From an uncultured Prevotella sp. (GTDB lineage: Bacteria; Bacteroidota; Bacteroidia; Bacteroidales; Bacteroidaceae): a stretch of 14,814 nt of DNA. How positions within the stretch are numbered: the first letter of the stretch is position 1; every line of letters starts with the position of its first letter. Of the stretch, positions 7,457 to 14,576 are shown one piece after another. The translations under genes were made by a program, and so were the position numbers. The notes under the pieces were generated by a model. That model did not search any database. It was not told where the DNA came from and saw nothing but the letters and a program-made list of their open reading frames with translations. The DNA is taken from assembly GCA_900550365.1 (NCBI GenBank), contig URRR01000045.1, forward strand, positions 1 to 14,814. Direction: 5' to 3'.

Positions 7457-10400
7457 AATGCTTCTTGATGAGGTAATTCTTTAGGGCGCTTGCCGCCTTT
7501 CTTTGCCTTTGCCTTATATACCCGGATGAAGAAGAAGGGTATAAGCAATATGCCTACGGTAACGGCGGCTATCATTCCGAAGAACACGCCCGTGCCGATA
7601 GCCCTGCGGCTGGCTGCTCCGGGACCAGAAGCCATAACCATAGGAAGGATGCCGAGGATGAAGGCGAACGACGTCATGAGGATAGGACGGAAGCGCAGGC
7701 GCGCCGCATGAAGGGCTGCTCTGAACAGGTTGACGCCCGCGTCGGCCTCTTCTTTGGCGAACTCGACGATGAGAATGGCGTTTTTCGCAGCCAGACCCAT
7801 AAGCATCACGAGGCCTATCTGGAAGTAAGTGTCGTTCTCAAGACCGCATACCGTAACGCCGATATATGCTCCGAGCGCGGCGACAGGCAGCGACAGAAGC
7901 ACTGCAATGGGCACGCTCCAGCTCTCGTAAAGTGCCGCGAGGAAGAGGAACACGAACAGGAAGACGAGCGCGAGGACAAGTCCTGTCTGGCCTCCGGCCT
8001 GCTTTTCCTGATAAGAAAGACCGCTCCACTCAAGTCCGATGTTGTCGGGCAGGTGGGTGCGCACCAGTTCTTCCATTACCTCCATTGCCTGACCGGAGCT
8101 GTATCCCTGGGCTGCCGTGCCGCGGATAATGGCCGTGTTGAACATGTTGAAGCGCTTGATGCTGCCCGGACCGGTAGTATATTCGGTTGTTCCGAGGGCT
8201 GTCAGGGGTATCATGTCGCCGTCGGCTCCGCGCACAAAGTAAAGACTTATGTTGTCACGGTGCTCGCGATATGGCGCTTCAGCCTGTATGTAGACACGGT
8301 AAATGCGGTTGAACATGTTGAAATCGTTGACGTACACCGAACCGGTGTATGCCTTAATGGTGGAGAAAACGTCAGCCATGGGCACGCCGAGCATCTTCAC
8401 CTTGTCGCGGTCGACGTCGAAATACAGCTGCGGAATCTCTGCCTGAAGCGACGAGGAGAGGCCTGACAGCTCCTTACGCTTCGACGCATAGTGCATCAGA
8501 GTGTCCGCAGCGCGTACCAGGTCGTCATAAGTCGCGTCGCCGTGGGCCTCGAACTGCATCTCAAAACCTCCCGAAGAGCCGAGTCCCGGGATGACCGGCG
8601 GCGTGGAAAGATAGAACTTACACTCAGGATATTCGGTCAGTTCACGGCTTACTCCGGCCATGATGTCGCCAATGGTGGTGTCGTCACGCTTCTTCCATTC
8701 TTTCAGAATAACGGTCAGTTGGGCGCGGTTCTGGCTGGTGCCGACACGCGGACTTGTGCCCGTTACGTTCTGGACATACTCCACGGCGGGGTCGGCCATG
8801 AGATATTTCACGGCCTTTTCGGTTACGGCACGTGTACGTTCAAGCGTCGTTCCCTCAGGCATTTCAAGCTCAACGGTGAAGTATCCCTGGTCCTCCGCAG
8901 GCAGGAAGCTTGTAGGAGTGAGGCGGTAGAGCACGAAAATCATAATCAGCACCATGCAGAAACCCACCGCCTCGCGGCGCGGATTCTTTATAATGTGGGA
9001 TATTCCGGCAAGATATTTGGTGTTACCGAAGTCAAGCCAGCGGTTGATTGCACGGAACAGACGGTTCTTGGGCTTGTTCTTGTCAACGGGTTTAAGGATG
9101 AGTGAGCACATCACAGGGCTCAGCGTAAGCGCAACAATGGTAGAAAGCAGCACTGAAATGACGATTGTCACGCTGAACTGACGGTACAACTGGCCCGTTA
9201 TTCCGGAAAGAAAACTTACGGGAACGAACACCGCCGCCAGAACCATTGACGTGGCAATAAGTGCGCCCGTGAGGCCTTGCATGGCTTTCTTCGTGGCCTC
9301 ATATGGGCTGAGATGTTCCTCCTCCATGATGCGTTCGACGTTCTCAACCACCACGATGGCGTCGTCCACCACAAGACCTATGGCCAACACCAGGCCGAGA
9401 AGCGTCAAGATGTTGAGCGAGAAGCCGAAAATAAGCATGAAGCCGAACGTTCCTATCAGTGAGATAGGCACCGCCACGAGCGGTATTACCGTTGCTCTCC
9501 AGCTCTGGAGGAAAAGGAACACTACGATGATGACCAGCGCAAGAGCCTCAAACAGTGTCTTGTAAACCTCATGAATGGACTCTGAGATGTACTTGGTCAT
9601 GTCAAACGGCACCTCATATTTCATCCCTTCGGGGAACGTCTTGCTTATTTCCTCCATGGTTTTCTTCACCTTCTCGGCCACTTCCATGGCGTTCGCGCCC
9701 GGCAGCATGTACACACCGAGCACTGCCGCGTTACCTCCGTTGATGCCGCTCTCGGTGTTATACGACTGCGCTTCAAGCGAAACGCGCGCCACATCCCTCA
9801 GACGGATGAACGAACCGTCAGCGTCGGCACGCAAAACAATCTCCTCAAACTGTGCCGCAGTTGACAATCGGCCCTGCGCCGTGATAGGAATGGTGAAGTC
9901 AAGTCCCTGCACCGGCTGTTGTCCAAGTACTCCGGCGGCCGACTCGCGGTTCTGGTCTTTAAGGGCGTTCTGCACGTCCTGCACGGTAAGTCCGAAGCTG
10001 GCGAGGCGTGCGGGGTCAACCCATATCTGCATGGCGTAGTACCGGCTGCCGATGTTTGACACTCGTCCTACGCCCGGAATACGGCGAAGCAGGTCGAGAA
10101 CGTTGAGCGTTGCGAAGTTGCTTAGATAAATCTCGTCAAACTTCGGGTCGTCAGACGTAAGGCAGATTGTCATCAGCTGGCTGGCCGCCTGCTTCTCAAT
10201 CTCGATGCCGTTCTGCACCACTTCGGCCGGAAGACGCGATTCGGCCAGCTTTATTCGGTTCTGTATCTCTACGGCGGCAAGGTCAGGATCTGACGAAATA
10301 TCAAATGTTACGGTAGCTGAGAAAGCACCAGAGTTAGAGCTGTTTGACTCCATGTAAAGCATCCCCGGAGTACCGTTCAGCTCCTGTTCTATCGGCGTTG

Positions 10401-10587
10401 CCACGGCCTGCGACACTGTAAGGGCGCTTGCGCCGGGGTAAGAGGCGCTGATTTTTACCACCGGAGGCGTTATCTGCGGATACTGGTCAACGGGCAGCAT
10501 CGTCAGTCCGATAAGTCCGATGATGACTGTCAGCACCGATATTACGATTGAAAATACCGGGCGGTCTATGAAGAAACTTACTTTCAT
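7453..10587 (-). CDS. RND efflux pump inner-membrane transporter, HAE1 (AcrB/MexB) family
   Basis: A 1044-residue proton-driven exporter, the usual length for HAE1 pumps (AcrB has 1049). It starts MKVSFFIDRPVFSIVISVLT, the typical first helix, and continues VDQYPQITPPVV. Transmembrane helix 4 has the proton-relay pair Asp408-Asp409 in LAIGLVVDDAIVVVENVERI. Helix 10 has the partner Lys935 in AAKNAILIVEFAKEE. Large periplasmic loops follow helices 1 and 7, and the C-terminal half carries FRPILMTSFAFILGILP. The long tail is basic (KAKAKKGGKRPKE). It takes amphipathic compounds from the periplasm or outer leaflet and passes them to the channel protein. The substrate cannot be read from the sequence; drugs, bile salts and detergents are typical for the family. 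It overlaps the adaptor and channel genes by 4 bases each. Confidence 0.96.
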   Translation of the reverse strand: MKVSFFIDRPVFSIVISVLTVIIGLIGLTMLPVDQYPQITPPVVKISASYPGASALTVSQAVATPIEQELNGTPGMLYMESNSSNSGAFSATVTFDISSDPDLAAVEIQNRIKLAESRLPAEVVQNGIEIEKQAASQLMTICLTSDDPKFDEIYLSNFATLNVLDLLRRIPGVGRVSNIGSRYYAMQIWVDPARLASFGLTVQDVQNALKDQNRESAAGVLGQQPVQGLDFTIPITAQGRLSTAAQFEEIVLRADADGSFIRLRDVARVSLEAQSYNTESGINGGNAAVLGVYMLPGANAMEVAEKVKKTMEEISKTFPEGMKYEVPFDMTKYISESIHEVYKTLFEALALVIIVVFLFLQSWRATVIPLVAVPISLIGTFGFMLIFGFSLNILTLLGLVLAIGLVVDDAIVVVENVERIMEEEHLSPYEATKKAMQGLTGALIATSMVLAAVFVPVSFLSGITGQLYRQFSVTIVISVLLSTIVALTLSPVMCSLILKPVDKNKPKNRLFRAINRWLDFGNTKYLAGISHIIKNPRREAVGFCMVLIMIFVLYRLTPTSFLPAEDQGYFTVELEMPEGTTLERTRAVTEKAVKYLMADPAVEYVQNVTGTSPRVGTSQNRAQLTVILKEWKKRDDTTIGDIMAGVSRELTEYPECKFYLSTPPVIPGLGSSGGFEMQFEAHGDATYDDLVRAADTLMHYASKRKELSGLSSSLQAEIPQLYFDVDRDKVKMLGVPMADVFSTIKAYTGSVYVNDFNMFNRIYRVYIQAEAPYREHRDNISLYFVRGADGDMIPLTALGTTEYTTGPGSIKRFNMFNTAIIRGTAAQGYSSGQAMEVMEELVRTHLPDNIGLEWSGLSYQEKQAGGQTGLVLALVFLFVFLFLAALYESWSVPIAVLLSLPVAALGAYIGVTVCGLENDTYFQIGLVMLMGLAAKNAILIVEFAKEEADAGVNLFRAALHAARLRFRPILMTSFAFILGILPMVMASGPGAASRRAIGTGVFFGMIAAVTVGILLIPFFFIRVYKAKAKKGGKRPKELPHQEAL

Positions 10588-11810
10588 TTGTCAGATGCTT
10601 TGGTTCCGCCAGCCTGTGCGCGCGGCTTGTTTCCGTTCTTTTTACCTTTCGGTTCAACGCGAACCTTTATGCCGGGGGTCAGCTTATGGTATCCCTCGGT
10701 GATGATTGTCTCGCCCGGAGCAAGTCCGCGCTCCACCACAACCTTGTTGCCGAACTCAGGGCCAAGCTCGATAAAGCGTCGCTCGGCTGTTGAGTCGCGG
10801 CGCATTACGAAGATATATGCACCACCTTTTTCTATTATAAGAGCCTTCTGCGGCACCACAGTGGCGTTCTCGCGGACGTCAAGCAGGGCGTGAACCTTGG
10901 TGAACTGTCCGGGCAGAAGCACGTGGTCAGGGTTCGGCATCTCGGCTCTCACGGAGAATGTACCCGTCTTCGGGCTTACCTGAGGCTCGGCGAAGTCTAC
11001 CAGACCCTTGTAAGGATAAACGCTGTTGTCGGCCAGTGTAATGGTTACATACGGCTGCCATGAGCGTGACGAGTCGCGTTGGCCGAGGATGATGTTGCGC
11101 TCCTTGCTCTTGAGATAGTCCAAGGCGGTCATGCTGAAGTCAACGAGCACGGTGTCGCTCTTAACCACCGTGGCCAGCAGAGATTTGCCCGAAGTGCCCA
11201 CAAGCGTGCCGAGGTCAACCAGACGCTCGCTGATATAGCCCGAAATAGGGGAGCGCACGTTGGTGTAACTAAGCTCCTGCTCGGCCTGGTCGAGGTCAGC
11301 ACGGCTCATGCCCATGCTGGCTACGGCCGTCTCATAGGCGGCAATGGCGTTGTCAAGGTCAACGCGGCTGGCGGCGTTCTGCTCGAACAGAGGGCGTATG
11401 CGGTCAAGGTCGCGCTTGGTCTTGCGCACCAGTGCCGAGTCCTTGCGCAGCTGGGCGCGGGCCTTGTCCACCTTGGCTTTGTACTGTCTTTGGTCAATCA
11501 CGAAGAGCACCTGGTTCTTCTTTACATACGTACCCTCGGCAAACATCATCTGTTCGAGGAATCCTTCCACTCTGGCACGCACCTCAACAAACTGCTGGGC
11601 ACGTACACGGCCCACGTAGTCGCCGTATATCTCAACGTCGTCGACCCCTACCGGCTCAACCGACACAACCGGATACTCAGGCTCCTTCTTGCCGGGCCAG
11701 GTGAGAATGACGTACACTGCTACCAATACTGCTATGCTGCAAAGCATCGTCACGATGCGTCTTTTGCGCAGTATGAGTTCCTTCTTCTCTAAGATTTGTC
11801 TTATTCTCAT
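10584..11810 (-). CDS. RND efflux periplasmic adaptor (membrane fusion protein, AcrA/MexA family)
   Basis: A 408-residue adaptor bridging the inner-membrane pump and outer-membrane channel. It has an N-terminal membrane anchor at residues 19-38 (IVTMLCSIAVLVAVYVILTW) after a basic start. No convincing lipobox is seen, so it is probably anchored by this helix. The order of parts is usual: half lipoyl domain (VEVRARVEGFLEQ near residues 75-87, then EGTYVKKNQVLFVID), a helical hairpin at about 110-185 rich in Lys, Arg and Glu, the second lipoyl half (NVRSPISGYISERLVDLGTLV), a beta-barrel, and the membrane-proximal domain (LLPGQFTKV, VPQKALI). The tail is basic and Gly/Lys-rich. It is the first of three efflux genes, with an ATGA overlap to the pump gene and 57 bases between it and nhaA upstream. 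No regulator gene sits beside the operon. Confidence 0.95.
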   Translation of the reverse strand: MRIRQILEKKELILRKRRIVTMLCSIAVLVAVYVILTWPGKKEPEYPVVSVEPVGVDDVEIYGDYVGRVRAQQFVEVRARVEGFLEQMMFAEGTYVKKNQVLFVIDQRQYKAKVDKARAQLRKDSALVRKTKRDLDRIRPLFEQNAASRVDLDNAIAAYETAVASMGMSRADLDQAEQELSYTNVRSPISGYISERLVDLGTLVGTSGKSLLATVVKSDTVLVDFSMTALDYLKSKERNIILGQRDSSRSWQPYVTITLADNSVYPYKGLVDFAEPQVSPKTGTFSVRAEMPNPDHVLLPGQFTKVHALLDVRENATVVPQKALIIEKGGAYIFVMRRDSTAERRFIELGPEFGNKVVVERGLAPGETIITEGYHKLTPGIKVRVEPKGKKNGNKPRAQAGGTKASDK

Positions 11811-11841
11811 ATACTGTTTTTATACACTTGCAATAAAAAAC

Positions 11842-11871
11842 GGAAAATACGGGATTTTATTTTATTGTCAA
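11842..11871 (-). promoter_or_regulatory. Possible weak promoter before the efflux operon
   Basis: In the 57-base gap, and just touching the end of nhaA, the minus strand reads TTG (11871-11869), then 19 bases, then TATTTTCC (11849-11842). The spacing is right for a Bacteroidota promoter, but the -7 element lacks the closing TTTG. It could give the pump some expression independent of nhaA. Confidence 0.3.
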
Positions 11872-13250
11872 TTATTATTTAACAGGCTCCCGCCGCCGTT
11901 ACGGTTTATGGCGTCCGGCCGGTCATTGCCCGGTCTGCCGGTTTTCAACAGCAGGTAGCCTGTTGTCCCGCCGATTACCGACGCGGCGAAGATACCCAGC
12001 TTTGCCTGCATCAGCATGGCGTCGTCGGTAAATGCAAGGGTGGATATGAACATCGACATCGTGAACCCGATAGAGGCCAGGAAACCAAGTCCTATGACGC
12101 ATCTCATGCTCAGCGCCACGGGCTTACGGGCTATGCCGAGGCGTGTGAGGAGAACCACTGAGAGCACGATGCCTGCCGGCTTGCCAAAAAGCAGGCCCAG
12201 AGCTACGCCCGAAGCTACGTTTGTAGAGAACACCGAGGCCACGTCGAGCCCGGCGAAAGACACGCCGGCGTTGCCTAAAGCGAACACGGGCATCACGACG
12301 AACGACACAAATGGATGCATGGCATGCTCAAGACGCTGCGACGGCGGGATAGCGTCGCGCGTGTCGTTCATCATGTCAGCGATTACCTCAACCTGCTTTT
12401 CCTCCAGCGTCGACACGTTGTTAGGCCTTATTCCTGCAAACTTCTTAAGGTTGGCGGCAGCCCTTTTGAGATACACCGGTTCAGACAGACGCGCGTCGGC
12501 CGGTATCATGAAGGCCGCCAGCACGGCTGCTATCGTGGCGTGGATGCCCGACATCAGGAAGGCCGTCCACACTCCGCCGATGCCCAGCACGCCGTAGAAC
12601 ACTACGTTCTTCACGCCCATCTTGTTGGCGGCGAACATCACAGCGAGGAACGCCACGCCGACGCCGACATTGACGAGCGAGATCTCTGACGTATAAAACA
12701 GGGCTATCACGACCACCGCGCCGAGGTCGTCAACGATGGCGAGGGTGGTAAGAAACACCTTTGCCGCCGCCGGAACGCGGTCGCCGAGGGCGTAGATTAT
12801 GGCGAGAGAGAAGGCAATGTCTGTTGCCATTGGTATTCCCCAGCCGCCAGCCGACGGTGAGCCGGCGTTGAGCAGGGTGTAGATAAGTGCCGGAACGAGC
12901 ATGCCCGCCACCGCCGCGCCTATCGGGAGCACCGTGTTCCGGGGGTTGGCCAGCTCGCCGCCTATGAACTCACGCTTAAGCTCAAGCCCCACGACGAAGA
13001 AGAACATCGACATAAGTCCGTCGTTAATCCAGTGGTGCAGCGAGTAATACAGCACCGGCTCGCCGTTGAACATAAAGCCAATCTTATGTTCAAACAGGTG
13101 AAAATATTCGTCACTTAGCGGTGAGTTTGCCAGCAGCAGCGCCGCCACGACACTGATGCCGAGCACTATTCCGGCTGATTTCTCACGTCTGATAAACTGT
13201 TGCAGCGGCATCACGAGGCCGCGCCTTACCTTTATTTTATATTCCGTCAT
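11868..13250 (-). CDS. nhaA: Na+/H+ antiporter NhaA
   Basis: A 460-residue inner-membrane antiporter that exports Na+ in exchange for H+ and helps control pH and salt. Family signatures are clear: ANSPLSDEYFHLFEH after the first helix, DGLMSMFFFVVGLELKREF, MATDIAFSLAIIYALGDRVP with Asp144 (equivalent to E. coli Asp133), and LAIVDDLGAVVVIALFYT with the ion-binding pair Asp174-Asp175 (E. coli 163-164). It is longer than the 388-residue E. coli protein because of a cytoplasmic stretch (about residues 265-310) and a short Asn-rich C-terminal tail (GGGSLLNNN). The ATG at 13250 is used; an in-frame ATG at 13211 is an alternative. No clear promoter lies directly before it: the nearest good leftward promoter is at 13624-13654, with a terminator-like hairpin between. 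The efflux adaptor starts 57 bases after its stop. Confidence 0.95.
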   Translation of the reverse strand: MTEYKIKVRRGLVMPLQQFIRREKSAGIVLGISVVAALLLANSPLSDEYFHLFEHKIGFMFNGEPVLYYSLHHWINDGLMSMFFFVVGLELKREFIGGELANPRNTVLPIGAAVAGMLVPALIYTLLNAGSPSAGGWGIPMATDIAFSLAIIYALGDRVPAAAKVFLTTLAIVDDLGAVVVIALFYTSEISLVNVGVGVAFLAVMFAANKMGVKNVVFYGVLGIGGVWTAFLMSGIHATIAAVLAAFMIPADARLSEPVYLKRAAANLKKFAGIRPNNVSTLEEKQVEVIADMMNDTRDAIPPSQRLEHAMHPFVSFVVMPVFALGNAGVSFAGLDVASVFSTNVASGVALGLLFGKPAGIVLSVVLLTRLGIARKPVALSMRCVIGLGFLASIGFTMSMFISTLAFTDDAMLMQAKLGIFAASVIGGTTGYLLLKTGRPGNDRPDAINRNGGGSLLNNN

Positions 13251-13325
13251 GGCTGGTCCGTTATCGTTGTTAATGTCCCCGCGTCTGTTTTTATGGTGCT
13301 GCGGGCTTTACGGCTTTTCACAGAA

Positions 13326-13359
13326 AAAGAGGACATGTCCGCCTCGACACATCCTCTTT
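13326..13359 (-). terminator. Terminator or attenuator hairpin upstream of nhaA
   Basis: Arms 13326-13339 and 13346-13359 pair over 14 positions with two central mismatches (8 bp + 4 bp), with loop CGCCTC. On the minus strand the stem runs into five T (13328-13324). It begins 10 bases after a leftward stop codon at 13371-13369 and lies about 75 bases before the nhaA ATG. The opposite strand also has a T run (13357-13365), so it could work both ways. Confidence 0.65.
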
Positions 13360-13368
13360 CTTTTTGGG

Positions 13369-13562
13369 TTAAGCAACAGGGAGAAGCTTATTATCTACCA
13401 AAACATCCATATCAACAACTTGTTTTCTTACGTTTCCCCTTTCATCATAAAATTTAAAAACATCTTCCTGACATCAACATTTGCATCTCTTTACTTACTC
13501 CCGTCGCTCGAAAGTACATCACACGTTCATCAGTTGTCTAATATATCAGAGTTGTCTGACAT
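13369..13562 (-). pseudogene. Possible small gene (about 63 aa) broken by two single-base frameshifts
   Basis: No intact gene lies in the 524-base gap 13251-13774, but this segment reads like one in pieces. From the ATG at 13562 the frame gives MSDNSDILDN and stops. Skipping one base continues DERVMYFRATGVSKEMQML, then MSGRCF, and stops. Dropping one T from the run of five at that point continues KFYDERGNVRKQVVDMDVL and on to LLPVA and TAA (13371-13369). A promoter-like site lies upstream (13624-13654) and a terminator directly after the stop, as for a real gene. The base composition is much more AT-rich than the neighbouring genes. I do not recognise the family. Open stretches of 10-30 codons also arise by chance, so this could be a noncoding RNA or nothing. 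Confidence 0.3.
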
Positions 13563-13623
13563 TTCATTCTCCAATATTTCCGTGACCGCTGACAGCTATG
13601 TCGTGCTTATTTGTTTTCTGCCC

Positions 13624-13654
13624 TAAAGATAGTGATTTTTCCGCTAACGTCAAA
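13624..13654 (-). promoter_or_regulatory. Probable leftward promoter in the nhaA/nitroreductase gap
   Basis: The minus strand reads TTTG (13654-13651), 19 bases, then TATCTTTA (13631-13624), matching the Bacteroidota -33/-7 pattern except for the last base. About 70-90 bases downstream, AGACAACT occurs twice (minus strand, starting at 13557 and 13539), once followed directly by GAT and once by CTGAT. Transcription would run through the broken small gene to the hairpin at 13326-13359. Confidence 0.45.
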
Positions 13655-13713
13655 ATATTCAGCCGACAAAATCACTTGTTTTTTGTTTTTTTATCAAATC
13701 AGAGGCTTCTATT

Positions 13714-13744
13714 TGCACACCAGAGGTTTTGTGTGCAGTTTTTT
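13714..13744 (+). terminator. Rightward-facing intrinsic terminator without an obvious upstream gene
   Basis: TGCACAC (13714-13720) pairs with GTGTGCA (13731-13737) over a 10-base loop, followed by G and six T (13739-13744). It points right, opposite to the flanking genes. A second hairpin GCGGC/GCCGC follows directly (13745-13760). Confidence 0.5.
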
Positions 13745-13774
13745 GCGGCTCCGTTGCCGCCTTGTTGTCTTCAA

Positions 13775-14512
13775 TCAGATAAATCCCTGCCGCTTCAGTG
13801 CCTCCAGCATGCCTGCCGACATGGCCTCGTTGTCCTTCTTAGTGTAGCGTATGTCGGTGAAAATCTGAGCCAGAGTCTCCTTGTTGTTTATGCGTACGAA
13901 CTCCTTGTTCTCGTCAAGTTCCTCCTTCGGGCCGTAGTACCGGTCGATGTCGGCGGGCGTATAGTCGTGGTAAGTCTCGTCGTGAACGAACGACTCAAGC
14001 GGCAGACGGTCGCTCAGCGCAGGCTCTTCCGCCGGCCATCCTAATGTAATCGTGGCCACGGGCATCACGAGTTTCGGCAGCTGGAGCGTGTCAATGATCA
14101 TCTGCGGCATGTAGACCGTGGTGCCGAGGAAGCAGAGTCCGAGCCCCTCTTCCTCCGCAAGGTTGCAGAACGTCTGCGTATATAGCAGCGCGTCGGTAGC
14201 GGCGTTGATGAAAGAGAGGAAGTTGTCATATCCCGGTTCGGCCTTGCGCTGTCGGCACCAGGTGCTGGCGCGGTTGAAGTCGGCACACACCGTAAGCACC
14301 ACAGGCGCTCCGGTAACCATCGGCTGGTTAAAATGAGCCGGGGCAAGTTTGGCCTTCATTTCCTCAGAACGCGTCACAACGACGCTATACAGCTGCATGT
14401 TGCCCATCGTCTGGGTGCGTGCCGCCTCCGTGAGCAGACGGTTAAGCAGCTCGTCGCTCACCTCACGGTCAGAGTATTTGCGTATGCTACGCCTTGTATT
14501 TATATTCTTCAT
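13775..14512 (-). CDS. NfsA-like FMN-dependent nitroreductase family protein
   Basis: A 245-residue cytoplasmic flavoenzyme of the nitroreductase superfamily that should reduce nitro-aromatics, quinones or flavins with NAD(P)H. The N-terminal TRRSIRKYSDREV (Arg7, Arg8, Arg11) is the usual FMN-phosphate-binding start. AARTQTMGNMQLYSVVV gives the flavin-contacting loop. CNLAEEEGLGLCFLGT with LPKLVMPVATITLGWPAEEP is the conserved C-terminal part of the core. The remaining tail of about 70 residues, including HDYTPADIDRYY, is like that of the NfsA/Frp group, which is longer than NfsB-type enzymes; assignment to NfsA is by overall likeness only. It is a single-gene unit with its own promoter 26 bases upstream. 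No leftward terminator is obvious just after its stop. Confidence 0.88.
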   Translation of the reverse strand: MKNINTRRSIRKYSDREVSDELLNRLLTEAARTQTMGNMQLYSVVVTRSEEMKAKLAPAHFNQPMVTGAPVVLTVCADFNRASTWCRQRKAEPGYDNFLSFINAATDALLYTQTFCNLAEEEGLGLCFLGTTVYMPQMIIDTLQLPKLVMPVATITLGWPAEEPALSDRLPLESFVHDETYHDYTPADIDRYYGPKEELDENKEFVRINNKETLAQIFTDIRYTKKDNEAMSAGMLEALKRQGFI

Positions 14513-14537
14513 AACTCAGCTATAATTATTCCGGCCG

Positions 14538-14567
14538 CAAATTTAATCATTTTTCTTCAGAAAGCAA
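14538..14567 (-). promoter_or_regulatory. Bacteroidota promoter for the nitroreductase gene
   Basis: The minus strand reads TTG (14567-14565), 19 bases, then TAAATTTG (14545-14538), a perfect TAnnTTTG. The ATG is 25 bases further on. Confidence 0.65.
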
Positions 14568-14576
14568 GGGATTTAT

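Noticed and set aside
7708..9105. Long rightward open frames (252 and 204 codons) opposite the RND pump gene
   Set aside because: They are antisense shadows of a clearly real gene in GC-rich sequence, rich in His, Arg, Cys and Val with no recognisable domain.
13370..13620. Match of the nhaA leader to known Na+ or nhaA-associated riboswitch motifs
   Set aside because: I could not see the conserved sequence of any named motif by eye, and those I know of are reported from other phyla. Only a covariance search could settle it.
13156..13626. 156-codon rightward open frame across the nhaA start and the AT-rich gap
   Set aside because: Its start lies inside nhaA on the other strand, its composition changes abruptly at the gene edge, and no protein-like domain is seen.
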